NCBI RefSeq assembly: GCF_032854445.1
Contig: NC_088301.1
Coordinates: 32,286,402 to 32,350,401 of the forward strand
DNA: 64,000 nucleotides
Source of the DNA: Liolophura sinensis
Taxonomy: Eukaryota > Mollusca > Polyplacophora > Chitonida > Chitonidae
Direction: 5' to 3'
Shown: positions 39,957 through 53,600 of the stretch, in pieces
Position numbering within the stretch: position 1 is the first letter of the stretch
Layout: the number at the start of each line of letters is the position of its first letter
Position numbers and translations under genes: made by a program
Notes under the pieces: generated by a model
Told to the model about the DNA's origin: nothing
What the model saw: the letters and a program-made list of their open reading frames with translations, nothing else
Databases searched by the model: none

Positions 39957-39998
39957 GTTTATTCACCACACGTAAATATATGCATAATTACACATCTC

Positions 39999-40404
39999 GT
40001 AAATGGGGGGAATAAAGTCTGAGGGACTTGTTCTATTCCTGACTCATTATTATCAAATAATAATAATACATGCTTGGTGAGGAGCGATAATTATTGAACA
40101 ATTGTATTAACAAAAAACAAATTTACTTGGGAAAAAATTAACATAGAAATGTAACACTACAAAAACCTAAGTTAACTATACAATAGTGTGAATAATATTT
40201 TGTAAATGGGGGGAATAAAGTCTGAGGGACTTGTTCTATTCCTGACTCATTATTATCAAATAATAATAATACATGCTTGGTGAGGAGCGATAATTATTGA
40301 ACAATTGTATTAACAAAAAACAAATTTACTTGGGAAAAAATTAACATAGAAATGTAACACTACAAAAACCTAAGTTAACTATACAATAGTGTGAATAATA
40401 TTTT
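39999..40404. repeat. Two identical 203-bp tandem copies in the LINE 3' region
   Basis: The segment 39999-40201, starting gtaaatggggggaataaagt, is repeated at 40202-40404 with no difference I could see. It lies between ORF2 and the tail of the LINE. Confidence 0.93.
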
Positions 40405-40459
40405 GTAGACACCTTCTGTCTAGTGGATTCTATGACTAATTTGGATCAAATATTGTTTA

Positions 40460-43400
40460 TTAAAAACCTTTTAACCTGGATTTGAATAAGGACGTGGCAT
40501 TAAGTACTTTGAGGTCTGGAGGAATCCTATTCCACTCCCTTGGGGCTAATGATCTGATGAAATGTGTGGACAGATTTGAAGTTAGAAAACGTACATGCAG
40601 GTTGAAAGAATAGGATCTGGTTGAGTAATTGTGAACGTCAGATTGTCTTTTGAAGAGCTGTTGAAATTTGTGAGGAAGAGAGGGTGATTGGTGAGTGAAT
40701 TTATGTGTGAGTAGCAAGGATGAGTATCTGTGCATTTGTGCAAGTGGGAGGATTTTGAGGTTCTTAAATATTGGAGTCGTATGATCCAGTCTTTGTGAGA
40801 AAGTGATGAGGCGGATGATGCGTTTCTGAAGAATTACTAAGTGATGGAGATGACTCATGTATGTGTTACCCCATAAAGCATTTACATAGGAAAGATAAGG
40901 GAATATCAGAGAGTAGTACAAAATAAACAGTGTTTTTTGTTGACATTTGCTCGAATGTGTTTGATGATGCCAATATTTCTGGAAACCTTCTTACTAATAA
41001 AGTTAATGTGAGATGTCCAAGACAGCCTGGAATTTAAAAAAATCCCAAGAACTTGTGTTCTTGGCTATTTCAACGCCATGCAAATAAAGCGGTGGTGGAA
41101 GTGCCTTATTTTTGGGTACATTTATGTGAATGCATTTTGTTTTACTAATATTTACTAATATCCCAAGGGATAAGCCAATCGGAAATTTTATGCAACTCTA
41201 CAGACATAGTGGATACAGCCTCGGTGCTTGTAGGCGCATAAGTGCAGACACTTGTATCATCAGCAAATAATGTAAAATCCAGAATGTCTGATGATGCTGT
41301 GATGTCATTAATGTACAATAAAAATAATATAGGACCGAGAATGGAGCCCAGGGGAACACCACAATTTACCTTACGGTCTTTTGACATATTTCTCTCAAAG
41401 TGAACTGGTTGGGATCGCCCAGATAGATAGCTCTCGAACCACTGAGCGCTGTGAGCTCGAAAACCATAGTATTCCAGTTTTTGTAGAAGGATTTTTTGGT
41501 TGACAGTGTCAAAAGCTTTTGACAGGTCAAGGAACGACACGACAGAATGTTGTTTGGCGTCTTTGTCAACTACGAGCTAGTTGTATAGAGTGCACGCCGC
41601 GTGGGTAGTGGAGTGCCCAGTTCTAAAACCAACTTGGTTGGGCGAAATGATGTCATTGGCTGTCAGAAAATCATTCATCATGTTTACAACTGTGTTTTCC
41701 ATTATTTTGCTCAGACTAGGTAATAACGAGATAGGAAGGTAGGTTGTGATGTCACTGGTATTACCACATTTAAAAATGGGGGTAATTTTTGCAGATTTCA
41801 ACGTAGACGGCATACAACCCGACATAAGGAACAAATTAACTACATGTGTAAGGGGAGCTGAAATATCTTTTGCCACAAGTTTGAGATCAGACATGCAAAT
41901 ATCATCTAAGCCTGGAGCTGATGACTTTAGATTGTGTATAGTGGTTTCAACAAGACCAGGCGAGACAGGAGAAAATTGAAAAGTTTCTTCTACAGGCTCA
42001 CCTAGAAAATCTGAAAAATGTTTAGGGCTTGGGGGTATCTTAGCATCCAGACTGGAAGCAATAGTCAAAAAAGCCATTAAATCTATTGGAAACGACGCTT
42101 TTATCTGAAACAGATAAGCCATCAATATTAAAACATTTAGGCATGTTCTTGCATTTACCACGCCCTATTAGATCATTCAATACTTTCCAAGTTCCTTTTA
42201 TATTGTGATTTTGGTCATTTAGTTCTTTTTCGAAGTAATGCTTTCGCAAAAAAACGGTTGTTCAGTTTGTTCCTGTACGTCCTATATTTGACGCGAGTAG
42301 ATATATCGGTAGATCTCATACACTTGCGATAAAGTTTGTTCTTCTCGAATACAGACCGTAAAATACCTCGTGTGACCCAAGGTTTGCGAGTATGTTTCAA
42401 TGGGCTGTCTATGGTCACAACAGAAAAGCATGTGTCGTATGTTATGGATAATTTCCCAGTAAAACAGGATAAAGCCTCATTAACACCATCCGATGATAGA
42501 ACATCATGCCGGTCTATATTTTGAACATTTTCTTCTGGAGTCTTTTTTCGAAAAGAGTAAGTTGATGTTTCTTTCGAAAAAGCATTAGTCTGGAAGATAT
42601 TGAATGTAAGGAAATGGTCAGATATATGTGTTAAAAAAATACCGGAGAAATTGCGTTGAGTATGCAAGTTTGTGAAGATGTTATCTATAAGGGTAGCAGA
42701 GCGAGTACATACTCGAGTAGGTTTTGTAATGGAAGGAAAAAGGTAATGACACTTCATTAGTTCAAAAAAATCTTTTGATGGTAAACGGCTATCACACTTG
42801 AATAAGTCTATCTTGAAGTCATCCAAGATAATACATTTTTTGTTTGCGGGTATATTACGAAGGGCTGTGCTAAGTTTTTCATTAAAACGACACACGTTTT
42901 TGTCTGGAGGGTGATAAATAATTCCAACAACATAGACATTTGACGGAGCAGCAATCTCCACAAATATAGACTCATATCCACAATATTCATCCAAAAAAGA
43001 AAGATCATCGCGTAGAGTGCAACACCTCTTCCCTTCCGTTTATCTCGGGAGGCAGAATATAAAGTGTAGCCTGGCATAGAATATAAGCATTCGGTTAACG
43101 GGCAGAGCCAACTTTCTGAAAATCCAAGGACTGAAAAGTTAAGATTGAGAGTATGGATAAAGCAAGTAATTTCGTCAAAATTTTTTTTAAGCTACGGGCA
43201 TTTAAATGAAAGGTTAAAAACTGATTTTGATAATCATAAAATCGAGGGTTTCTAGCTATTGAGTAAAACCTTTAGGGCTATAGGAGTTGGACAGGTGAGA
43301 GTCTAAATTACCCCAATAGGCAATTTCATGTTCGTTGTCAACAATATGTGTTTTAGATGCATCATAGTCATTCAGTTCAATTGGATTGAAGCACATCTGG

Positions 43401-43546
43401 TCAATAATATCAAGATTATATGTTGAGACGGTGGGCGAGGCAGCTGATGATGAAGTTGGTGTTATGTAGGGAACATCATGGAATGGCAGGTGGGAGAATG
43501 AATTGTGAGGTGGAACAGGCATAAAAGAGTCTGTGTCATTATCCAT
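40460..43546 (-). pseudogene. LINE ORF2 (endonuclease and reverse transcriptase), broken
   Basis: Open segments on the minus strand: 43546-43256 (N-terminal extension), then in changing frames LNARSLKKNF and FSESWL of the APE-type endonuclease (about 43230-43080). Next come 42994-42215 with the rest of the endonuclease (TRSATLIDNIFTN, THISDHF), 42161-41577 with the start of the reverse transcriptase (PISLLPSLSKIMEN, GFRTGHST), and 41540-41145 with DLSKAFDTV, GVPLGSILGP and the catalytic FADD (about 41256-41267). The last, 40921-40460, is the C-terminal region (PYLSYVNALWGNTY). At least five frame breaks make it non-functional. Confidence 0.88.
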
Positions 43547-44149
43547 ATTTAGTTGAGTAATATGCGAATGATTCTGTACAATTATTCCACATAAAAAAAC
43601 CCAGGATGAGTGTCAATTATAGGTGTAAGGTACACATAGAGAAGTAATACACTTAAAATATACTTAACGAATACAAAGAAAGTGATTTGTAAAAGAGCCA
43701 CAATATATACACAAAAAACAAAAATTAGTCATACGGTTGTGTAGGATTTTCTACAAGTCACACGACAAGGTAAGTGGATGTAATTAACATGAGGTTTTAA
43801 GACAGAGTCGAAAGCACATAATCCGTGCAGTGTGGTTGGATATAATGATAAGATGCTGTGGATTGGAAAGCGTGCAGGCACTGTGGCTACGACACGGGGG
43901 TCACGAGCAGTGTCATGGCACAATTCATAAAGGGTCAGACCGGTTTTCACTGTACAGTCTTTCAGTAAGAACTTGTGAAAGAAGCATAAAAGCAGCGTGC
44001 ATGCCAACTAGTTTTAGAGAAGTGTGGTGTGCTATATTGAGGGAGCTACCGACAGCTACCCTCTACCTCCTGGTAATGCAACAGGCGTTCATGGGTACAC
44101 ATGGACTTGCTTACATCAGGGTAGTTCTGCATGTATATACCTCTATTAC

Positions 44150-44577
44150 ATGAACATCGACGCCTGTGTTCGGGGGCCAGATCTTCGGTTACAAGTACAG
44201 ACGAATCTTTCAGAAGTTCCTTGGCTTTAAATAAAACTTCTCTTCGCTGGGGACGCGTAATTTACCCAAAATATGGCGATTTTGACCCTCTCTTTGTTTT
44301 CCCACACGGTGTGCGTTTTCAATATTGATGTCCGTCAGTTCCAGCTTGTCTTCAATAACAGACTTTACAATCTGAAACGCATTTTCATCAGATTTTTCAT
44401 CAATTCCTCCGAAACGTAAATTATATCATGTACCTTGCATGGAGTTTGTGGAATGTCACTCACCGAATTCATCATAAAATCACGAAACTTTTTATCTTCA
44501 TCGGTTTGGATTTGGCTTCTTGTTGTCGATCTAAGACTTTTGTTGGGGTTGTCCGAATTCTGAGGCTTTGGTGGCAT
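44150..44577 (-). pseudogene. LINE ORF1 remnant
   Basis: The minus frame from 44577 begins MPPKPQNSDN. Downstream, in shifted frames, come IENAHRVGKQREG and AKELLKDSSVLVTEDLAPEH, which resemble the RRM-like part of L1-type ORF1 proteins. Frameshifts occur around 44365 and 44240. The region from 44150 to 43546 shows no further ORF1 similarity. Confidence 0.6.
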
Positions 44578-44720
44578 GGTGGTATAAAGCAGGTCCCAAT
44601 ATGTATGGCTAGGGTAACTTCTAAGTTAACAGCTAGGGCGTTGCTGAGCACTGCCAAAGCTCCACAAAACGCACGTCCTCACCCGAGGATGCTTTATTTT
44701 GCTATTTTGAAATTGTTCTA

Positions 44721-47527
44721 AAAGACAGACTATAAAAAACAATCCGGTTTCCTCCATCAAGAATCTGAGAGCTGACATATAATTGAAAATGTCTGGGGTA
44801 TTACATTTATTAAATAAATAATTAAATAAATAAAACAGGAAATCAGTGAACTCTATGTCCCAATATGAAATCCAATTTTATTACTCAAGTTCCACATTTT
44901 GAGACTGAAAAAAACAAGCCGGCGTAAAAGTAATAGAACTCTCCAGGCCTTACATGTACTTTCCAAGACACTTTTATTTGGTGTAAAATACAAGTTTTGG
45001 AAAGGTATTTCACGAATATACTTTTTTTGTTGGTTTGTTACAAAGGTGGTCGTTTCTGCATTATACGGATACTGATATCCTGATCCAGTGGATGGGGAAT
45101 GACAATGATGTGTGAGGAGGTATTGCTGTTGTGGGTCACCTTTGGATTACTTACAGCATGTCACAACACCAGCCACTTATAATTGACGGAACTCCATATT
45201 GTCGGTATTCTCCATGCTGGAAAGTCACTTCACTTCCATATTTGACATTCAAATGAAATAAACACTATGGTTTAGTTTTATTAAACCAATATTAACCAGG
45301 AATGATGAGGTTTATCATACTTATGCAAAGCAGACATCGGTGTTTTGGGAATAGAAATTATGAATAATACAAAATTAAAGAATGAGCAAGCTTATAACAG
45401 TGTATTTGAGTTTATTACTGAATCTGAAAACAGTAACACTTCCACAAAACCATGTGAACAAATTTGTGGTACACTTGGGACATCAACTAATGTCTCTTTA
45501 ACCCAGACAACATCATTTCCAAACACAGATGAAAGTCCATAAAATACTGCACAGAATGATTCAGAAGCTGTAAAAAGGGCGACACAATAATAAATTCATT
45601 ATATTGACATTACAGATATAGCGCACAACAGCTTTTACCTTTGAGTTCTTTCTGAACTCAAAACCTGTGCGTATGAAGATACTGATAAAAGGCCTTTTCT
45701 CAGACACAATGGCCACTCCAATCCAACCCGAACTGACCCTCGTTCTCAATACGAATGGTCGGGGTTTCCCAGAAGCTCTATCCGGTTTCCTCCCACCACA
45801 ACGCTGGGCGCCATCGTATGAGTGAAATATTCTGGAGTTACGCTGGGGGCGGGGGGAGGTCGCCCCATCGAAGATGGTGGAAGAGGAAGAATGTGGCGCA
45901 TATCAACAAATAATCAACTTAAAATACATTATTTCACCAATTTCCAGGATCTACAATGGATTTCATGGCAACACCAGATTTGTTTGGTGAAAAACTGTCA
46001 TTTCGCGTCATTTCTGTTAGTTTGAGGTGTTGGGTTATATAAATATATTGCACAAAATTAAACATCTCAACAGTAATTATAGGAGCCAGGTGCAAAATTT
46101 ATTAAACACCTAAAGACTAAAGTCAAAAATTCAAACACAGCTACACTGTTTTGCTCTATGAAGTTTAAATTTGTACAGATTCTTTACTGCGAAACAATGT
46201 ACCAAGCACAATTTGACTTCTTTCCTGTTCTGAGTTTGGCTTTTAAGCACTTGAAATTTTTGTTTTATGTTGCCTGACAAATTGGACACAGATTTGAGTC
46301 TGTGGCTATAGTGAATGAAAGTTGTAATTAACATAGGGAAAATACCACAAAAAAGAATTAGAGAATTGAAAGAAATGGTCCATCAATGAGACACAATAAG
46401 GACTAGGAAATGTGTCCTAATAAACAGTTTTAAGCACATGAAAAGAAGGGGGAATCCAATAACCAATGAAGTGCGCATGACACCTCCTGGAGTACCGGCG
46501 GGATAAGCTATGGCACATGTTACTCTCTGCAGTCACATGCTATTCAGCAAATTAGGAAAGTTTGTGACACCTGAAAATTTACAAGAATTTGAGGACAGCT
46601 TCAAGATAAAAAAAATAAACCAAAAATAAACACAATTTGGGCTGGACACTGGCCATGGGCTATCAGCCAAGTCTGTCCTGTTGTAGCACAGGCATATACT
46701 ATCCTTTTTATAAGCTGTTCTGGACAGGAGTACTGATGCCCACTTGAAACTGATCTGGCGTGTTGTGGAAACTTCCTTCAGACCTCTTTACCCTGACATC
46801 ATATGTGCTTTGTCACTATCTGCAAATAACGTGCTCTGTATTTGCTCAGAGACATTGTACCTGTTGTGTAAGAAAATATCACAAACCACTTAAAAAAAGC
46901 TCCACAGGAGCATGTTCAGATCTCTCCTAGTATCTCTTGACTAAAAAGGATGAAGTCAATGCATTGTTGTTAAACAATCCCTGAGAAACAAGTCAGTACA
47001 ACTTTACATCACAATCAGTAAATCACAAACACTTTGACTGTAATCGGAAAACTGTACAGGTACATCTGTAATTCCCATATCTTCCCTACCTCTTTTCACA
47101 GACAACATATGTAATATGTAACCTAGAACAAAATGCATTTAAAAATTATTACTGTTTACAATTACAAATTACAAATACCTCATAAGACTGATATATGTAA
47201 ACCAACTTGAGGCACGTTCATTACATCATTTGACCAAGTCTTTGATGTAACATCAACACTATTTCATTTGAATTTGTTTATTAAACCACAGGCAATTGGT
47301 AATTAATTTGAATACACTTTGCTATTGTGAGGTGTAGGGGCTTACATGAAATACATCCAGTCATTATGCTATCAACCCATCCCACTCCACCAGTGTATAC
47401 AAGTTAATACTTCCACACTGTATTAATACTGTACATGACAAAGACACCATGCATGTAAATGACTCTAATTTCAGTCACATTATTTGACCACCGCTTAAAA
47501 TCAACAGAAATAATGAGTCATTATCAG
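44721..47527. other. Intergenic region between LINE and MCPH1; no gene recognised
   Basis: Nothing here is recognised as coding. A family A SINE fragment lies at about 45740-45845. The part close to 47527 should be the 3' UTR of the minus-strand MCPH1 gene. Confidence 0.45.
47277..47282 (-). terminator. Candidate polyadenylation signal of MCPH1
   Basis: TTTATT on the plus strand is AATAAA on the minus strand, about 246 bases after the MCPH1 stop codon. No downstream element was checked. Confidence 0.4.
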
Positions 47528-47610
47528 TCAAAACTCTGGGCTGCTCTGCCTTTTAGGTCCACAAGTCAAATATCTGTCATATGGCTGCAGCTTAAACTCT
47601 GTGATTGTGT
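47528..47610 (-). CDS. MCPH1: MCPH1 last exon
   Basis: It encodes DTITEFKLQPYDRYLTCGPK and ends SSPEF before TGA. The helix matches the end of the third BRCT domain in human MCPH1 (DSITQHK..). The acceptor follows a long T-rich tract. Confidence 0.9.
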
Positions 47611-50600
47611 CTGAAAGAAACAAAAAAAAAAAGTTGTGTAAAATCTGAAGGAGTGGACTTTCATAAAATCTCTAACAAATCTTGTCTCTAACTGGATTTG
47701 AAAAGAAAAGCTCTCAACTGTCGTAATAATGATTTAGCATCAAACAACGAGAAAAAAATCCACAACTTCTAAAATGTAATTTGCACATTTTTTAAAACCA
47801 GAACATGTAATGGTTCTCATCAGTCAGTATGGAACTGGACTAACCATCTCATAACTAACCTTTACACTAATTCCTCAACCTTTTCGCATATGAAAGCACA
47901 ACTGTCAGTGCAATTTATACACATTTATAATTTGATTTTGGAAACAAATGTACACTGGTTGGATTGGCCAATTTCAGGGCTTCGCAAAAAATTATAATTT
48001 TATCAGTCTACACAGAATAATGCCTTCAGAATATGTTTGAATAAACACCTTGCAAACATGTGAAAAGACTGAAGAATTACAGTAATGTGTTGCCATGGAA
48101 GTGACAATTACCTTTAGTATGTCTATGAATGCTTTCTTTAATAAGGCTAGAAAAGGGACATATTTTTTCCTACCTAGAATCCACTGTGGTGAGACACTGA
48201 TGACATCAGGATGGAATTCTGTACCCACAACAACACTTGCTTTTCTCCGACATGTTGTAACCTGTCTCAACATATATGATTCGGCTGATTTTAAGACAAA
48301 AAACGAAAATACAATAATAATTTCATGTATACAATAGTTGTGAAGTTATCCCATTTTATAAGTGTCATGAAAGTCATTGGTGGAGTTGATGAGATCAAAT
48401 CTGACCTTCAAAGTCATTGATGGGGTGAAAGAGATCAAATCTGACCTCCGAAGTCATTGATCAGGTGAAAGAGATCAAATCTGACCTTCAAAGTCATTGA
48501 TGCGGTGGCAGAGGTGACATTTGACCTCCAACGTTATTGGTGGGATGGAATAAGACTGAGATTTTTGACAAAAATTGATCAGTGCAAATCCCTTTCCCTC
48601 TCAGGTATGAGTCTGATAGTTACTGAAACCCAACAAATTTAATTCAATAATTATTATTATTTACCAAAAAGACATTTTTGGTAAATATAGAAAATTTATT
48701 TAGATTGGTAAAAATGGGTTTTTTATAAAAAATCTTACAGCGAGAACTGCCCTAGAGTGCTCTACTACTGACCTGTCCACCACAAAGCTGTACTAGGCTG
48801 ACCAGGTTTTCTCGTGGGGGCTTTGTCTTCTTACAGATGAATATCTGTCCCACAGAAGAGAAGAATATTTTCTTGTACATGCCTGAGCTGCACTGGCATT
48901 CTTGGCGGGATAACTACAACAACAAAAACAACAACAAGCTGAATAGAGATATTTATGTTGATCAATCATCTTACAGCACACCAAAGAGCTTCTGTGGCCT
49001 GGTGATTTGGGTGCTAGCGCTGCACTGTGACCCAAGAGCCTATCACCAATGTGATTGCTGTGAGTTCAAGTCCAGCTCCAGTCGTACATGGGAAGGTCTG
49101 GCAGCAGCTGGTGGATGGTGGTGGATTTCCTGTGAGCTCTGTTCGGTTTTCTTCCACCATAATGTTTGCTCACCGTCTTTTCAAATAAATAAATCAAACA
49201 CAATACACCAATAGACTTTATAATATTTACAAGCCTGGAGATACTTATTTATTTGATTGGTGTTTTATGCCGTACTCAAGAATATTTTACTACTACGACA
49301 ACAATCAGCATTATGGTGGGAGGTAACCCATGACCATCCGCAGGATGCTGCAAGACCTTCCCCCTTTCGATCAGATAGGATGCCAGCATGAACTGGATTT
49401 GAACTCACCCCAACCTAGTGGGAGGCTCCTGTGCTCCAAGCCTGGAAATAAGCAGTGGGATAAGGACAATGTTTCCAAACTGTCATGGAAATAACATTGT
49501 AACTAATAATAATGTGAATAGCTAAAAGATTAATATGCCTGACAAACAATATGCCTATGTAGTTAACATATCAGTGCATGATTTCTTGTGTAGCTTTTTT
49601 TTACCCTGTAGAGTTGATATTAAAAATAAAACAAATTGTTCTCAGCAGTGTAGTGCTTTCTGATATGAAATGATAACAGTTTTCATCAATTAAAAAAAGA
49701 CTTTAAAAACAGGGTACACTATTTTTTTCTAATTACTGGAACACCTGGTCTGCTGTTTTTAACCAAAATACATTTAACTGAAGCAGGAATATTTAGTTTC
49801 TATTTTTTCACAATGGTTAGACCATCTAATGAACAATATAATCATATCTTTACTTTCTAAAAAGGTGGGAGAAGAATGTAATGTTCTGTTTTCAGCACTA
49901 CTAATATCTGCCCTAAAAATGAGAAGAATTAGGGTATAAAATCATTTTGACATTTCATTTAACACCCATCATTAATGAAACCACTGTGTCTTTACCAGTG
50001 AGAATGTCAGCAAATTTCAAAGGATCATATCTACACTGTATAAAGTTATGGTACGGTGTGGTATGTTAAGAAAATGGCTCACTTGGAGGTAATGGCTACA
50101 ATGTGGGGGGTACACATGAGCATTTCAGTAATGCTAAGAACACAAAACATCCCCAACAAGAACGCTGTTGTTCCCCCCAAGATCTACTCATAGCAACTAA
50201 AAATGAATGAGAGATTACACACAGGTTTGATAATGCTGGATTGAGTGGTAGTGTTATCTGACCTTAGCAGCAGGGAAATCTTCTCTCAACTCATACATCT
50301 CCTCATCCAACCACCTTCCTGCTTCTAATGACTGGAGAACCTGCCAATGTAATCTAGGAGTTAACCACTGCTAGTGGTACCAACAGTGAACACTAACATC
50401 ATTCTCTGTTTGTTACAGCACAGTTGCTTCCCTTTTGTGACCTGATGCTGATTAGGTAAAGTAACTCTGGAATTCTTGACCCTAATTACAAAGATCAGAA
50501 CATGTTTCCACACAATATTACCAGATTATGTTTTGAGAAATGCGATAATGAATTTAAGTTTCATAAAAACAGCAGATTAACTGCCTTTGTCACATCTTAA

Positions 50601-53600
50601 CAGTTCACCAGGCATTCAGTCGTGAAGAGCACAAGCCTCTACCATAGCAAAATGTACAAATTCCTGCACCAATTCATCTGCATTTCTGTCTTGTATCTCA
50701 CTTGTGGAGAATTGTTTAAAAACACTTTCTGGTAACATGCCTGCTAAAACATAAGCTTCTTGGCAGAGATCATGCACAGATTGTTTATGGAAGCAAGCAT
50801 ACCCATGTATAGGACAGTAACCAACAACCTCTGGCAATGGCATACAAAACATTAAGCGTCCTGCGTCCATCTCCACAAACCACGTGGGTGGTATCCTCAC
50901 TGACCACATCCCTCATATAGAACTGACCCCGCTCTGTGTTGTACAGCTCCTTAACCACAGATACCATCAGCTCCTGCTCCCTGACACAAACAACAACATT
51001 GATGTCAATACATCTCCTGCTTCCTGAAACAAACAACATCTATGTCCTGTACATCTATGGAAGGATTTTCAACAGAGGCATGTTTACGTCAATAAATCTG
51101 GTGGGAGGCTTGAAGCATTTTCAACACTTCTGTTTACATGTCAGCAAATCTGTAGTAGCATTTTCAACAGGATGGTTACTTCAGTTCTCAAGTTCTCCAC
51201 ATTTTGGTCATCATAGTCATTTAACTTAAATTTATTTATTTCATTGCTCTATGGACTCCATACTAAAGAATTTATCACTCATCAAAGGCAGTCAGTCATC
51301 AATCATCAAAGGCAGTTTCATGGGTGGCAGAAGACAAGGTGCCTGGAGAACAAAAGCCACCTATTCCACATGTGACACAAATTTTCATCTGAAGAGCAAA
51401 TCAAAGGTTTCCTCCCACCATAATGCTGGCTACCATCGTATAAGTGAAATGTTCTTGTGTATGTCATAAAACACCAATGAAATAAATAAATAAATGAATA
51501 AACATATCAACATATTCAGGAGTGCTTTATATTAATAATGCATTCCAAGCCCTTGATGATATTAAGCTCTAGGTTTTTGGTAGTCAAGTTATGGATGATA
51601 GGTCCAAAAACTCTTTTTAAAGCATTTTCCCAAAACAAAAATAATCTACCGATATTTTCTAGATTTCCCTACTTCTGTTGAGCAGAAAGAACAAATCTTC
51701 TCACAAGAACAGAATTGTATTTTACTGTCATAAGTGAAAATGTATGACATACTCACGGTGTATGCAGACTAGTCATCACAATAGATCTCTTAGGCTTCTG
51801 ACCATTTTTTTTTACAGCTTTTCTCCCCTCAGTAAAATGCCGAGTTCCCATCTTATTCTTCTCCTCGTCTGAACCGTCTGAACTTTTAGCAGAGCTGTTG
51901 CCAGATAGGATTGAATCTCCTTGTTGTTTCCTTTTTGCATCCACCAGCACTGGCTTAACAAACTGACAGTCAGCTTTACTACAGCCTGATCCGGAAGAAT
52001 TACCACTGTCCACCTCAGCTTGTTGAATGTTGGATCCAGCACCTCTGGTTATGTCCCTTGAGCCGACACTGGACTTGGATGACCCACCTGCTCTGTGTTT
52101 GAGACGTTTCTTACCCAGTTGAAACTCATCAATACTGGGCTTTGGAGGTGCAAGAGATGAACCAGTGAATGTGGAGGATAACACGGAGTCCTGGTAGGCC
52201 ACAGACATGGACAATCCTAAAAGAGATCCATTATTGCCTTTCTGTGGCACAACTGGTTCACAACTGACATCACAGTCTGATGAAACTGTGGATTTAATTG
52301 GCTGAGAATTTCCTTCAGTTTTGTAAGAACCAATCACATTGAATGTAGACCTGACATTTGTTGTGTGCTTATTGGCTGGCCCAACACTTGTGCTGCAGCT
52401 GATTCGTTGATCTGTCACATCTTCTTTGTAAAGGCACAAGTCATTGCCTGTCTTGTGCCTACTGATTGGAGTCACTGTCAAACTTCCACAACTCTGTCGC
52501 CTGGTTGTTCTGACCCTACTCCTAGTCTCTGTGCTGTCGCTTTCTGGCTCAACAGACCCAGGGGCTGTGATAGTCTTTCTACGAGACTTACGTGTGCACG
52601 GCCCTGACCTTACAACGTCAGCCATGGAGTAATCAGTTATGGCTGTTTGCTTTGAGGGTACTGGACTCTCACTGTTCACACTCTGGGAGAGTCTGGACAT
52701 CTTAGTTACCCGACTGTTCCCCTCCCACTCTTCTCCACTTTGTATCTCTTTGCGTTTCTTTCCTCTACCCTTCCTGTTACCGACAATCCTTCCCTTTGAA
52801 CCTTGTAAAAACAGTGGACTACAGGTGTATCCTTTAGACAGTGACAGCCCACTTTCCTGGCCCAGTATCATGGGACTATTTTCTTTTAGAGACAATAACC
52901 TTCTTGTTGCAGTCTTACTTTTCACTGCAGCCTTGTTAGTAGGAGACTCTGTTTTCTGGCCAGCACAACTTTTGTCAGATTTCAACAACAACAACCCTGA
53001 TGATTCCGCCTCATCAGATGCAGCCTCATCAGCATCTGAGGAAAGCATGTCGGACGAAACATCTGTCAAGGACATAAAAATAAAAACAGTTATATTTAAC
53101 AGTAACAAGAAATCAGAGCAGAAATTATTTATTAATCCAATTAATCTTTAATGTAATATTCAGTAATCTTTCACCTCTATATGATGGCCAGGTTTAAAGG
53201 TAGGTATTTGTACCTCACAAACCTCCTGACGTGTATTCACAGCAGGGGCTGGATTTGTTAGGGGGCAACCAAATGGGGCAAGAAAACACTTCTGTCAAAA
53301 CAAAGTTTATCCGAGGGAGCCAGCAATGTCATGCAAAATGTGTCTGATGCTTGATAATAAAATAATAAGTGTAAGATATTCTACTGTAATGAAACTTTAC
53401 TGAGTTATGGAAGAAAAGGGCTCAGTCTCTGTTTCTTGCCATGGATGGGTTAACCAAAACTACAGCGTAAGGAAACACATTACTTTTTAACCTCGCTTAC
53501 TCAAGAATTTTTCACTATTTACAGCGGCAGATAGGTTTATGGGACGTGGAAATCCGAGTGCCCACATTTTACAACAGTCTATCTGCAGGAACTTGATAAT

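Larger units (their letters stand above)
39926..44720 (-). mobile_element. Decayed non-LTR retrotransposon (LINE), antisense to dioxygenase copy 2
   Basis: Order on the minus strand: a possible 5' leader and ORF1 remnant (44577 to about 44150), a 600-bp spacer, then ORF2 from about 43546 to 40460 with endonuclease, reverse transcriptase and C-terminal region. An untranslated 3' region ends in a (TTCAA)n tail at 39926-39956. Such short tandem tails and this domain order are typical of the CR1/L2/Jockey group, but I cannot assign a clade by eye. ORF2 has several stops and frameshifts, so the copy is inactive. The 5' boundary is approximate. Confidence 0.85.

Noticed and set aside
44024-44230. 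Plus-strand 68-codon frame (GNATGVHGYTWTC) as an additional gene exon
   Set aside because: It lies inside the LINE region on the opposite strand and has no family similarity or partner exon.
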